The notes beneath the pieces are model-generated. The model had not been told where the DNA came from and ran no database searches. It saw only the letters and a list, made by a program, of their open reading frames with translations. The translations under genes and the position numbers were made by a program. From Aquabacterium sp. (lineage in GTDB: Bacteria > Pseudomonadota > Gammaproteobacteria > Burkholderiales > Burkholderiaceae_C): a DNA stretch of 64,000 bases. Positions 1-8,026 of the stretch are shown here, in pieces. The stretch is from positions 62,001 through 126,000 of the forward strand of contig NZ_JAQSDR010000002.1 in assembly GCF_029946005.1 (NCBI RefSeq), given 5' to 3'. Position 1 is the stretch's first letter, and each line of letters begins with the position of its first letter.

Positions 1-173
1 TCGCGCTGGACCAGATGGAAGTGGGCGGCACCATCATCCGCGATGCTTTCCTCATCGTGCTGGGTGGCGTTGTTCTGGCCATCGCCCTGGCGTTTGGCCT
101 GGGCGGGCGAGAATGGGCTGCGGCCCGCCTGGAAGAGTGGTGGCCCACCAGCAAGCGGGACAAGATCCCCTGA
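1..173 (+). CDS. MscS-like mechanosensitive channel protein, C-terminal fragment
   Basis: This is the 3' end of a gene that enters the window from the left; the reading frame runs from base 3 to a TGA at 171-173. The visible residues form a hydrophobic helix (AFLIVLGGVVLAIALAFGLG) followed by GGREWAAARLEEWW and a short basic tail. The phrase AFGLGGR at the end of a membrane helix is typical of the conserved TM-helix repeat in MscS-related channel proteins, which release ions during osmotic downshock. Only about 56 residues are visible, so the family call rests on this single motif. Confidence 0.5.
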   Translation, partial: ALDQMEVGGTIIRDAFLIVLGGVVLAIALAFGLGGREWAAARLEEWWPTSKRDKIP

Positions 174-251
174 TCGCCGGTTGTTCCTGAGAACGGCCTG
201 CCAAGATGGGTGTCAACATGCCTGTCGTCAGATCTTGCGATGGAGACCGCC

Positions 252-1445
252 ATGAACAACCACGCTGCCCTGGTCGAAGAGTCGCTGGTCCAGCTCTGCA
301 CCACCGAATCCCTCGAATTGCTGCGCCGCAACCTCACGCCCCGCGGCATCCTCGCGGCCAGCCGCACCGAGGCCGCCGAAGCGCGCAGCTACACCCGCGT
401 GTTTGGCCGGGATGCCGCCATCTGCGTGCTGGCCATGGCGGGCAGTGGCGATGCCGCGCTGGAGCAAGGCGCGGTGGCCAGCCTCGACTCGCTGGCCGAA
501 CTGCAAGCCCGCAACGGCCAGATCCCCAAGTACGTGGACCCCGAAGGCCAGGATGCCGATTTTTGGTACCTGGGCTGCATCGACGCCACCCTGTGGTGGT
601 TGATCGCGGTGGACCACGTTCGCCGCCATGGCCAATGGCCCGACATGGCCCAGCGGTGGCAGCCGCAGGTTGATCTGGCCATCAACTGGCTGATGGCGCA
701 AGAGCATCAGAAGTTCTTCTTGCTGCAGCAAAACGAGGCCAGTGACTGGGCCGACATCATGCCGCGCTCTGGCTTCGTGCTGTACACCAACGCCCTGTGG
801 TACCGCGTCAAGCTGCTGTTCGAACTGCCCTGCCTGGAAGAAACGCACTACCACTTCAACCACCTGTTCCACCCTTTCAAGCGCGACCTGCCCGAGTACC
901 GGCGTGGCCGCCTGCTGAGCCACTACGCACGGCGCGGCCAACGCAACCCGGGCCTGTACCTCAGCTTCGTCAACCTGTCCTTCGTGGGCGACGAGGGCGA
1001 TGTGTTTGGCAACATTTTGGCCGTGCTTTATGGCCTGGCGGACGATTCGATGGCCAAGGAGGTGGTGAAGACCCTGCAAACGGCGGCCGTGGCCGAGCCC
1101 TACCCAGTGCGCGCCGTGACCACCCCCATCGACACCGACCACGAGCTGTGGCGCGCCTACATGGGCCGCCACCAGCAGAACCACCCGCACCAGTACCACA
1201 ACGGCGGCATCTGGCCCTTCATTGGTGGCTTCTGGGCGCTGATGCTCGCCGAGATGGGCAAGAAGGCCTGGGCCGAGCAGGAGCTGGCCAAGTTGGCGCA
1301 TGTCAACAGCCTGGACGACTGGCGCTTCACCGAGTGGTTTCATGGGCAGACGCTCAAACCCATGGGCATGGCGGGGCAGAGCTGGAATGCGGCGGCTTAT
1401 TTGATGGCGCAGAAGGCGTTGGGGGAAACCGGCTTGAGCGCTTAA
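252..1445 (+). CDS. GH100/GH63-like glycoside hydrolase (neutral invertase-type)
   Basis: The protein has 397 aa, no signal peptide and no membrane segment, so it should be cytoplasmic. It reads like an (alpha/alpha)6-barrel glycosidase: FGRDAAICVL near the N-terminus, CIDATLWWLIAV, EASDWADIMPRSGFVLYTN in the middle and HNGGIWPFIGGFWALML near the C-terminus. These resemble the alkaline/neutral invertase family GH100, which hydrolyses sucrose, and related glucosidases of the debranching-enzyme type. I place the start at 252 because GGAG at 242-245 sits six bases upstream; the in-frame ATGs at 210 and 240 lack a good ribosome site. The acidic catalytic residues would be the Asp of SDWADIMPRSG and a Glu near WAEQEL or FTEWFHG. 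The substrate is not certain. Confidence 0.6.
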   Translation: MNNHAALVEESLVQLCTTESLELLRRNLTPRGILAASRTEAAEARSYTRVFGRDAAICVLAMAGSGDAALEQGAVASLDSLAELQARNGQIPKYVDPEGQDADFWYLGCIDATLWWLIAVDHVRRHGQWPDMAQRWQPQVDLAINWLMAQEHQKFFLLQQNEASDWADIMPRSGFVLYTNALWYRVKLLFELPCLEETHYHFNHLFHPFKRDLPEYRRGRLLSHYARRGQRNPGLYLSFVNLSFVGDEGDVFGNILAVLYGLADDSMAKEVVKTLQTAAVAEPYPVRAVTTPIDTDHELWRAYMGRHQQNHPHQYHNGGIWPFIGGFWALMLAEMGKKAWAEQELAKLAHVNSLDDWRFTEWFHGQTLKPMGMAGQSWNAAAYLMAQKALGETGLSA

Positions 1446-1458
1446 TTTTTGCTGGGCG

Positions 1459-1490
1459 AAAAAGACAGAAGGCCGCATGTAGCGGCCTTC
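1459..1490 (-). terminator. Rho-independent terminator of tracrRNA
   Basis: On the minus strand GAAGGCCGC and GCGGCCTTC form a perfect 9-bp GC-rich stem with a 5-base loop, followed shortly by TTTTT. On the plus strand no T-run follows, so it terminates the tracrRNA rather than the glycosidase gene. Confidence 0.85.
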
Positions 1491-1549
1491 TCATTTGGTG
1501 CTCTTCAGCTTGTTAGCGGACAGAACGCATATCCCGATCATCTAACGTG
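1459..1549 (-). ncRNA. tracrRNA for the type II-C Cas9
   Basis: On the minus strand the segment 1546-1512 is an anti-repeat to the CRISPR repeat. It contains 18 consecutive complementary bases (complement of GCATATCCCGATCATCTA), then a mismatched region, and then CUAAC, whose AAC can pair with the GUU at the crRNA repeat start. This gives a lower stem, an asymmetric bulge and an upper stem, as expected for Cas9 guides. It continues into AAGCUGAAGAGC, a possible nexus hairpin (GCU/AGC), and ends in a strong stem-loop at 1490-1468 followed by five U residues at 1463-1459. A -10 box TATACT lies at 1561-1556, placing the start near 1549. The -35 is weak. Predicted length is about 90 nt, with only one hairpin after the nexus. 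The alternative plus-strand reading has no terminator before cas9. Confidence 0.82.
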
Positions 1550-1555
1550 ATGCCG

Positions 1556-1561
1556 AGTATA
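1556..1561 (-). promoter_or_regulatory. tracrRNA promoter, -10 box TATACT
   Basis: TATACT on the minus strand is one base from the sigma70 -10 consensus and lies seven bases upstream of the anti-repeat. The best upstream partner (TTACAA or TACAAC, 17-18 bp away) is a poor -35. The 1550-1606 gap must also hold the cas9 promoter on the other strand; TGTAAT at 1581-1586 is the only -10 candidate I see there, and it is weak. Confidence 0.45.
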
Positions 1562-1606
1562 TGCTGTAGCCTGCTACCGTTGTAATCAAATGCAGGGAGA
1601 AAAGGC

Positions 1607-4600
1607 ATGCTGCCTAAAATGCGCTACCGCTTGGCGTTGGACCTTGGCACAACCTCCATTGGGTGGGCCATGATTCGCCTGGATGCAGAAAAGGCTCCGG
1701 TGGCCATCATCCGCATGGGCGCTCGCATTTTCCCAGATGGGCGCAATCCCAAAGACGGCAGCTCCTTGGCCGTCACACGGCGAGCCGCTCGTCAAATGCG
1801 ACGCAGGCGTGATCGTTTGCTGAAGCGAAAAGAGCAGATGCTGGCCTCGCTGACGCGCCTGGGGTTTTTCCCCACCGATGAAGTGCAGCGCAGAGCACTG
1901 GTCACTTTGGACCCTTACGTGCTCCGCAAAAAAGGTCTGCATGAAATCCTAACCGGACCTGAGTTTGCGCGAGCACTGTTTCACATCAATCAGCGCAGAG
2001 GTTTTCTAAGCAATCGCAAGACGGACAAGAAGGACAACGACAGCGGCGCACTGAAAAAAGCCATCAAGGATCTGCGCAACAAACTGGTCGAAGAAAACTG
2101 CCAAACGCTGGGTGAGTGGCTGGCAAAGCGCCATGAGGCCAGAGAAAGCGTTCGCGCCAGATTGCGTGGCAGAACGCAGAAGGACAAGGCCTACGATTTT
2201 TATGCCGACCGCGCCATGATCGAGCATGAGTTTGACGCCCTGTGGGCAGCCCAATCAAAATTGAATCCCAGCTTGTTCACCGAGGCTGCCGCCATTGAGT
2301 TGAAAGATGTGCTGCTGTTTCAGCGCCAACTCAAACCGGTCAAACCAGGTCGCTGCACCTTGCTGCCCGATGAGGAGCGCGCACCGCAAGCGTTACCTTC
2401 CATTCAACGGTTTCGCATCTATCAAGAGGTCAACAACCTTCGGTTGTTGACACCCGACCTGCGCGAGGTCGCTTTGACCAAAGAGCAACGCGACAAAATC
2501 GCTGACTTGTTGGAGCGTCAAGGCGAGGTTCGCTTCACGGCCATGGTCAAGGCACTGAAACTGCCAGGCCATACCAAATTCAACCTGGAAGACATCAAAC
2601 GCGATCGGCTCAAAGGCAACGCCACCACCGCCACGCTGTCCAAAGCCCAGCATTTTGACGAACGCTGGCATGAGTTTCCACTTGAACAGCAAGACAGCAT
2701 CGTCGAACAGTTGCTCAACGAAGCCAGTGAATCTGTGCTGGTTGAGTGGCTTCAACAACACACCGGCGTGGATGAAGCAGCCGCCGAACGCATCGCCAGC
2801 ACAGGACTGCCCGAAGGCTATGGCAGCCTCAGCCGCGCGGCCGTTGCTCGCGTGCTGCCTCAACTGGTCAATGACGTCGTGGTTTATTCAGAAGCCGTCA
2901 TTCGCGCAGGCTTTGAAAGCCACAGCGCCTTGTCACACGCTCAATCCACGGGCGAAATCATGGAAGCACTGCCCTACTACGGGGAACCGCTGCGCCGCCA
3001 TGTTGCCTTTGCCAAAGACAACCCGCGCAATGACGAAGAACGATTCGGCAAGATCGCCAACCCGACCGTCCACATCGGGCTGAACGAGTTGCGCAAAGTG
3101 GTCAACGCGCTGATCAGGCGCTATGGCCACCCCAGCGAAGTGATCGTGGAGGTCACCCGCGACCTCAAGATCAGCCGGGAACTCAAGTTGGAGATCAACA
3201 AGGAGCAAGCTGAAAAGCAATGGCGAAACGACATGCTCGTGGCCGATGCGTGCACCGCCCTGAGCTTGACCCCGGCCAACTTGGACCGGGGCAAGCGACG
3301 GGAACTGTCTCAAAAAATGCAGCTCTGGGTTGAACTCAATCCCAAGGATGCCGCAGACCGCCGTTGCCCCTACACCGGAGAGCAAATCAGCATTGAGCGC
3401 CTGCTGTCATATGAAGTAGAGATCGAACACATCCTGCCTTATTCAATCACGCTGGATGACAGCATGAACAACAAGACCGTTGCCATGCGTCGCTCCAACC
3501 GAGACAAGGGCAACCGCACCCCGTTCGATGCATTTGGCAAGAACACCGAACCAGGGTATGACTACGAGGCCATCGTTCATCGGGCCTCTTTCATGAACAA
3601 GGAAAAGGCCAAACGCTTCGCACCCGATGGCTATCAACGCTGGCTGAAAGAAAACAAGGATTTCCTGGCTCGGGCACTCAATGACACCGCCTATCTTTCA
3701 CGCATCGCAAAAGAGTACCTGTCGCTCATCTGCCCACCCAATCGCGTTAGAGCCATTCCCGGAAGAATGACCGCGCTACTGCGCGGCAAGTTTGGCTTGA
3801 ATCAACTGCTGTCAGGCAACCAGCTCAAGAACCGCAACGACCATCGACACCATGCACTGGACGCCGCCGTGATTGGCATCACAGACCAGGGTCTTCTGCA
3901 ACGATTTGCCAAGGCCAGCGAGAGCGCTCGGGCACGTCAGCTGGATCGGTTGGTTGAAGAGATGCCATTGCCTTGGCCGACTTACAGAGAGCACGTTGAA
4001 CGCGCTCTGAAAAATATTGTGATCAGCCACAAGCCTGACCATGGCTATCAGGGTGCCATGCATGAAGAGACCGCATGGGGCTTCCGAGAAAATGGAGAAG
4101 TCACACGCAGAGTCAGGCCTGAAGGCGGTGGTGCTCGCATACGCGAGGTCAAGAACAAAAATCTGGTGGCCATCAGCAGCACCAGCAACCCAGACAGGCA
4201 TGGGCTTGATGACGCGGGGCAAGCAAAAGCCTACAAAGGCTATGTGGGCGGGAGCAACTACTGCTTGGAGATCTGGCGGGATGAGAAGGGGAAGTGGAAT
4301 GGCGATGTAGTGTCTACATTTGATGCTTATCAAGTAGTTCGGCAACACGGAGAAGTCGCTGGACTTGCAAAACTCCGACATCCAAAGCTGAGCCAATCAA
4401 ACCACCCCTTGGTCATGAGGGTAGTGATTGGCGACACAGTCCGCCTGGAAGTTGAGGATCTCGAAAGGACGATGAAAGTGGTCAAGATCTTCGGGAGTGG
4501 CCAATTTTTCATGTGCGACCACTTCGAAGCCAACGTGGATTCTAGAAACTCTGATAAGCAAGACTCATTTGCATATGTTTCCAAGTATCCAAGCTCACTG

Positions 4601-4672
4601 CAAAAAGCCAAAGGCAGGATGGTGATCGTTTCGCCAATTGGTGAGCTTCGTGACTGCGGCTTTGTGAGTTGA
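1607..4672 (+). CDS. cas9: CRISPR-associated endonuclease Cas9, type II-C
   Basis: Cas9 of 1021 aa is the RNA-guided DNA endonuclease of the locus, working with crRNA and tracrRNA. RuvC-I is ALDLGTTSIGWA with D12; the arginine-rich bridge helix is at about 58-76; RuvC-II is EVIVEVTRD with E515. The HNH domain carries EIEHILPYS with catalytic H608 and N631 in SNRDKGN, the same 23-residue spacing I recall for N. meningitidis Cas9. RuvC-III is HRHHALDAAVI with D752. The last 150 or so residues should be the PAM-interacting domain. The length lies between C. jejuni and N. meningitidis Cas9 as recalled, consistent with II-C. Start ATG 1607 has GGGAG about 8 bases upstream; Met5 is an alternative. 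All nuclease residues look intact. cas1 starts 3 bp after the stop. Confidence 0.97.
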   Translation: MLPKMRYRLALDLGTTSIGWAMIRLDAEKAPVAIIRMGARIFPDGRNPKDGSSLAVTRRAARQMRRRRDRLLKRKEQMLASLTRLGFFPTDEVQRRALVTLDPYVLRKKGLHEILTGPEFARALFHINQRRGFLSNRKTDKKDNDSGALKKAIKDLRNKLVEENCQTLGEWLAKRHEARESVRARLRGRTQKDKAYDFYADRAMIEHEFDALWAAQSKLNPSLFTEAAAIELKDVLLFQRQLKPVKPGRCTLLPDEERAPQALPSIQRFRIYQEVNNLRLLTPDLREVALTKEQRDKIADLLERQGEVRFTAMVKALKLPGHTKFNLEDIKRDRLKGNATTATLSKAQHFDERWHEFPLEQQDSIVEQLLNEASESVLVEWLQQHTGVDEAAAERIASTGLPEGYGSLSRAAVARVLPQLVNDVVVYSEAVIRAGFESHSALSHAQSTGEIMEALPYYGEPLRRHVAFAKDNPRNDEERFGKIANPTVHIGLNELRKVVNALIRRYGHPSEVIVEVTRDLKISRELKLEINKEQAEKQWRNDMLVADACTALSLTPANLDRGKRRELSQKMQLWVELNPKDAADRRCPYTGEQISIERLLSYEVEIEHILPYSITLDDSMNNKTVAMRRSNRDKGNRTPFDAFGKNTEPGYDYEAIVHRASFMNKEKAKRFAPDGYQRWLKENKDFLARALNDTAYLSRIAKEYLSLICPPNRVRAIPGRMTALLRGKFGLNQLLSGNQLKNRNDHRHHALDAAVIGITDQGLLQRFAKASESARARQLDRLVEEMPLPWPTYREHVERALKNIVISHKPDHGYQGAMHEETAWGFRENGEVTRRVRPEGGGARIREVKNKNLVAISSTSNPDRHGLDDAGQAKAYKGYVGGSNYCLEIWRDEKGKWNGDVVSTFDAYQVVRQHGEVAGLAKLRHPKLSQSNHPLVMRVVIGDTVRLEVEDLERTMKVVKIFGSGQFFMCDHFEANVDSRNSDKQDSFAYVSKYPSSLQKAKGRMVIVSPIGELRDCGFVS

Positions 4673-4675
4673 ATC

Positions 4676-5608
4676 ATGATTGGCCGCATCGTCGAAGTAG
4701 CCGATGACCGCCGACACCTGTTCATGTCGCGGGGCTTCATGGTGGTGCAAGACACCGAGGGTTCACGCAAGGAACTCGGTCAAGTTCCCCTCGATGACAT
4801 CGCCGCAGTCATCGCCAATGCCCATGGCCTGAGCTACACCAACAATCTGCTGGTGGCACTGGCCGAACGAGGCGCACCCTTTGTGCTTTGTGGCGCCAAT
4901 CACAACGCTGTGGGCATGCTCCTGTCCATCGACGGGAACTTCCAGCAAGCTAAACGGCTGGATGCACAGATCGCCGCCAGCAAGCCCTTGCACAAGCGTC
5001 TATGGGCTGACATCGTGAAAGCCAAGCTACAGCAGCAGGCGGCGGCATTGGAGGCCACAGGCGCACCATCGGTCCCCTTGTCTGCATTGGTCGCCAAAGT
5101 TCGATCAGGTGATCCCGACAACATGGAAGCTCAAGGTGCTCGGCGATATTGGGGCTTGCTGTTTGGGGATGACTTTCGCCGCCGGCAAGACGGAGAAGGC
5201 CTCAACGCCATGTTGAACTATGGATACACCGTCTTGCGGGCTGCCACGGCACGCGCGGTAGTGGCAGCGGGCCTGCATCCCACCCTGGGCGTGTTCCACA
5301 GCAACGAAGGCAACGCCATGCGATTGATTGACGATGTCATGGAGCCGTTCCGCCCAGTCATTGATCTTCGCGTTTGGCAACTGGCTCGGCAAGGTGAAAA
5401 GTACATCACCCCAGACACCAAGCGAGCCTTGGTTCGGACCTTGTATGACGACATGCAAACCAGCGTTGGCGCCACGCCCGTCATGTCTTGCATTCAGAAG
5501 CTGGCCACCTCACTTGCCCAGGTCTACCTTGGGGAGCGAGAGAAGCTGGACCTCCCACTACCCGGATTGCCGCTGGCTTTGGCTGCCAGCCTTGGCGAAG
5601 ACGAGTAG
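4676..5608 (+). CDS. cas1: CRISPR-associated integrase Cas1, type II
   Basis: Cas1 of 310 aa is the metal-dependent integrase that, with Cas2, inserts new spacers into the array. The putative metal ligands are E151 (NMEAQGARRYW), H208 (GVFHSNEGN) and E223 (DDVMEPFRP), the Glu/His/Glu pattern seen in type II Cas1. The N-terminal beta domain (about 1-90) precedes the all-helical catalytic domain. The gene starts 3 bp after the cas9 stop and cas2 follows after 19 bp, so the three genes form one operon. No csn2 or cas4 gene is present, which places the locus in subtype II-C. Confidence 0.97.
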   Translation: MIGRIVEVADDRRHLFMSRGFMVVQDTEGSRKELGQVPLDDIAAVIANAHGLSYTNNLLVALAERGAPFVLCGANHNAVGMLLSIDGNFQQAKRLDAQIAASKPLHKRLWADIVKAKLQQQAAALEATGAPSVPLSALVAKVRSGDPDNMEAQGARRYWGLLFGDDFRRRQDGEGLNAMLNYGYTVLRAATARAVVAAGLHPTLGVFHSNEGNAMRLIDDVMEPFRPVIDLRVWQLARQGEKYITPDTKRALVRTLYDDMQTSVGATPVMSCIQKLATSLAQVYLGEREKLDLPLPGLPLALAASLGEDE

Positions 5609-5627
5609 CGCCGATCAACCCACCGAC

Positions 5628-5954
5628 ATGCTCAGCAGCTACAGACTTATGTGGATGGTTGTGATGTTCGATTTACCTGTGGTTGAAAAAACCGAGCGTA
5701 AGGCGGCGGCGGCGTTCCGCAACTCATTGCTGGACATGGGCTTCGAGATGTCTCAGTTCTCTGTGTACATGCGCTTTTGCACCAGCCAGTCGCAGGTGGA
5801 CACGTACAGCAAACGTGTCGAGTTGTCCTTGCCAGAAGGCGGCAAGGTCAATATCCTCACTTTCACCGACAAACAGTACGAGCGCATTGTCTCTTTTCAC
5901 GGGCAAGCCAAGCAGCCGGCCAAAAAATCGCCGGATCAGTTCGATCTTTTTTGA
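5628..5954 (+). CDS. cas2: CRISPR-associated protein Cas2, type II
   Basis: Cas2 of 108 aa forms the structural core of the Cas1-Cas2 integration complex. The N-terminus YRLMWMVVMFDLPVVEK carries the family's beta1 strand with the conserved Asp followed by LP, and the fold continues through FRNSLLDMGFEMSQFSVYMR, the usual strand-turn region. I use ATG 5628, 19 bp after cas1. An open frame extends upstream inside cas1, but that part has no Cas2 similarity. The stop is followed within 25 bp by a long hairpin and then the array. Confidence 0.95.
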   Translation: MLSSYRLMWMVVMFDLPVVEKTERKAAAAFRNSLLDMGFEMSQFSVYMRFCTSQSQVDTYSKRVELSLPEGGKVNILTFTDKQYERIVSFHGQAKQPAKKSPDQFDLF

Positions 5955-5979
5955 TGAAAAACCGCCTTTTGCTCACCCA

Positions 5980-6022
5980 GAATGAGAATAACCCCTTGAC
6001 GAATCAAGGGGTTATCTCATTC
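5980..6022. terminator. Long hairpin between cas2 and the CRISPR array
   Basis: GAATGAGA-a-TAACCCCTTG and CAAGGGGTTA-TCTCATTC form an 18-bp stem with one bulged A and a 6-base loop, ending 2 bp before the first repeat. It sits where the cas operon (plus) and the array (minus) transcripts should meet, so a shared terminator or barrier is the simplest role. The plus side lacks a T-run. On the minus side TTTTT occurs about 20 bp downstream (5961-5957). It could instead be a recognition element for spacer integration. Confidence 0.6.
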
Positions 6023-6024
6023 CT

Positions 6025-7706
6025 AGTCTAGATGATCGGGATATGCGATCTGACCGGAACTACCAGCAGGCCCAGGCCGACAAGGAAGCAAGTCTAGATG
6101 ATCGGGATATGCGATCTGACCGGAACCGGCCCTCATCCAGACCACGGATGCCCTCGAGTCTAGATGATCGGGATATGCGATCTGACCGGAACTCACCCAA
6201 TCCGTCCCTTCGGATCGGCATGAGTCTAGATGATCGGGATATGCGATCTGACCGGAACTTGGGCTCTTTGCGAAGGTAGATCGAAAGCAGTCTAGATGAT
6301 CGGGATATGCGATCTGACCGGAACTGGCTGAGACGGATGCCGACCGCCTGGTTGAGTCTAGATGATCGGGATATGCGATCTGACCGGAACTCAAGGGTCA
6401 GGCCCTTCTCATCCGCGTAGAGTCTAGATGATCGGGATATGCGATCTGACCGGAACACCCGGCTGCGAATCTGATCGAACTGCCCTAGTCTAGATGATCG
6501 GGATATGCGATCTGACCGGAACACTTACTGCGCTTGCTTGAAAAGCAGGCAGAGTCTAGATGATCGGGATATGCGATCTGACCGGAACATCAAGCCAGAG
6601 GAGCTTCGCATTGCGCCAAGTCTAGATGATCGGGATATGCGATCTGACCGGAACTTGACCTTCGCAACGGCCTTTTTCGTCCATAGTCTAGATGATCGGG
6701 ATATGCGATCTGACCGGAACAGTCAGGGCACGTTGCAGTTTGGCGCGCTGAGTCTAGATGATCGGGATATGCGATCTGACCGGAACCAGGATGCGGTTGC
6801 GCTCGGCCTCGGCCTTAGTCTAGATGATCGGGATATGCGATCTGACCGGAACTAGTTGATTACGATTTAGACCAACAGATATAGTCTAGATGATCGGGAT
6901 ATGCGATCTGACCGGAACTCGTCAAACTTGTGGCCCTTCTTGAGCAGGAGTCTAGATGATCGGGATATGCGATCTGACCGGAACCGGCAGAGGACAAGGC
7001 CGTGGTCGTCGCATAGTCTAGATGATCGGGATATGCGATCTGACCGGAACCTTATGCTGCTGCTTATGCTACTGATGCTGAGTCTAGATGATCGGGATAT
7101 GCGATCTGACCGGAACCCCGCCGCAATGCGCTTCTTGGCCATCGGCAGTCTAGATGATCGGGATATGCGATCTGACCGGAACACACCGCTTCACCCTGCT
7201 GGATCTGGTGATAGTCTAGATGATCGGGATATGCGATCTGACCGGAACAAGCGCAGCCAGGCGCACTGCAGGTAGGTAAGTCTAGATGATCGGGATATGC
7301 GATCTGACCGGAACAAATTCACTCGCCTCAATCTTGTAGCCGCCAGTCTAGATGATCGGGATATGCGATCTGACCGGAACTGGCGCAAGGCGACGACACG
7401 AAGATGCGCAAGTCTAGATGATCGGGATATGCGATCTGACCGGAACAGGCCCTTCGACATGAACGATGTCACCAGTAGTCTAGATGATCGGGATATGCGA
7501 TCTGACCGGAACTTCCTCGCGCCAGCACAAGCGCCCCACATGAGTCTAGATGATCGGGATATGCGATCTGACCGGAACCCTTCCCACTCGCCATTGCGCT
7601 GCTTGTCGAAGTCTAGATGATCGGGATATGCGATCTGACCGGAACGTTGCGACAGGGCGCCCCGCCAAACAACTGAGTCTAGATGATCGGGATATGCGAT
7701 CTGACC
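6025..7706 (-). CRISPR. CRISPR array, 26 repeats and 25 spacers, type II-C
   Basis: Repeats of 36 bp (minus-strand reading begins GTTCCGGTCAGATCGC and ends CCCGATCATCTAGACT) start at 6025 and recur every 66 bp, so spacers are 30 bp. One spacer, at 7579-7609, is 31 bp. The 25 internal-facing copies look identical. The last copy (7676-7706) has lost the outer five bases. Orientation is assigned to the minus strand from pairing with the tracrRNA: the repeat starts GTT next to the spacer 3' end, as in other Cas9 systems. Each repeat ends TAGACT on that strand, a -10-like hexamer in the position where N. meningitidis repeats carry TACAAT, so individual crRNAs may be transcribed from within repeats. 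Spacers are all different. One (7051-7080) is made of a near-repeated TTATGCTNCTG motif, and one (6853-6882) is clearly AT-rich. Confidence 0.97.
7676..7706 (-). repeat. Degenerate terminal CRISPR repeat
   Basis: The cas-distal repeat matches the others through TGACC on the plus strand and then diverges into AATTAATAA. Read on the minus strand it is the first repeat transcribed. It keeps the TAGACT end but has lost the GTTCC start, so it could still serve as a promoter but not as a crRNA handle. This fits the recalled pattern of type II-C arrays with a degenerate repeat at their 5' end. Confidence 0.8.
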
Positions 7707-7750
7707 AATTAATAAACCGATCAACAGTCAAACCCATCCCTAAAAAACCC

Positions 7751-8026
7751 TCACCGATCCTCCCTGGCACTCCAAATCCTCAGCACATAAATCACCCCAC
7801 CCGCAATCGAATACCGAACCTCATATTGCCCAACAATGATGCGGCGCACTTCCTCTGGTTCAAACTCGTCAAGGCGCACGCCAAGCCGAGGATTGCGGGG
7901 CAAGCGGTCCACAGCATCTGTGATGGACACAACCACCTTCGCCGCTGCAGGTGGATTCACCTCCGCCAAAAAGGCATGAAGGCGCCCGAGATCACCAAGC
8001 GCTTTGCTGGTCCAATTTATTTGCAT
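7751..8026 (-). CDS. parE: ParE/RelE-superfamily toxin of a toxin-antitoxin pair
   Basis: The 91-aa protein has the ParE layout: an N-terminal helical hairpin (WTSKALGDLGRLHAFLAE), SITDAVDRLPRNPRLGVRLDEF, and the C-terminal strands RRIIVGQYEVRYSIAGG and YVLRIWSAREDR. ParE toxins poison DNA gyrase; RelE relatives cut mRNA, and sequence alone does not decide between them, though the ending IWSAREDR favours ParE. The start is MQINW at 8026, which overlaps the antitoxin gene by 10 bp; an upstream in-frame extension falls inside the antitoxin. It ends 44 bp from the CRISPR array, so the pair flanks the immune locus. Confidence 0.85.
   Translation of the reverse strand: MQINWTSKALGDLGRLHAFLAEVNPPAAAKVVVSITDAVDRLPRNPRLGVRLDEFEPEEVRRIIVGQYEVRYSIAGGVIYVLRIWSAREDR

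Noticed and set aside
228..1478. A long antisense frame opposite the GH100-like gene
   Set aside because: A typical shadow frame in GC-rich DNA. The plus-strand protein has clear family motifs.
1512..1606. tracrRNA on the plus strand running into cas9
   Set aside because: No terminator precedes the cas9 start, and the pairing with plus-strand repeats lacks the lower-stem/bulge pattern. The minus strand has promoter, anti-repeat and terminator in order.
5328..5627. An N-terminal extension of cas2 reaching into cas1
   Set aside because: The extra residues overlap cas1 in another frame and show no Cas2 similarity. ATG 5628 gives a normal 108-aa protein.
6061..7675. Self-targeting spacers against genes in this window
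   Set aside because: By eye no spacer matches the rest of the window. A full genome search would be needed to judge self-targeting.
6023..7770. Several long open frames across the CRISPR array on both strands, with repeated SLDDRDMRSDRN or FRSDRISRSSRL peptides
   Set aside because: They arise because repeat plus spacer is 66 bp, a multiple of three, and the repeat lacks stops in those frames. There is no coding signal.
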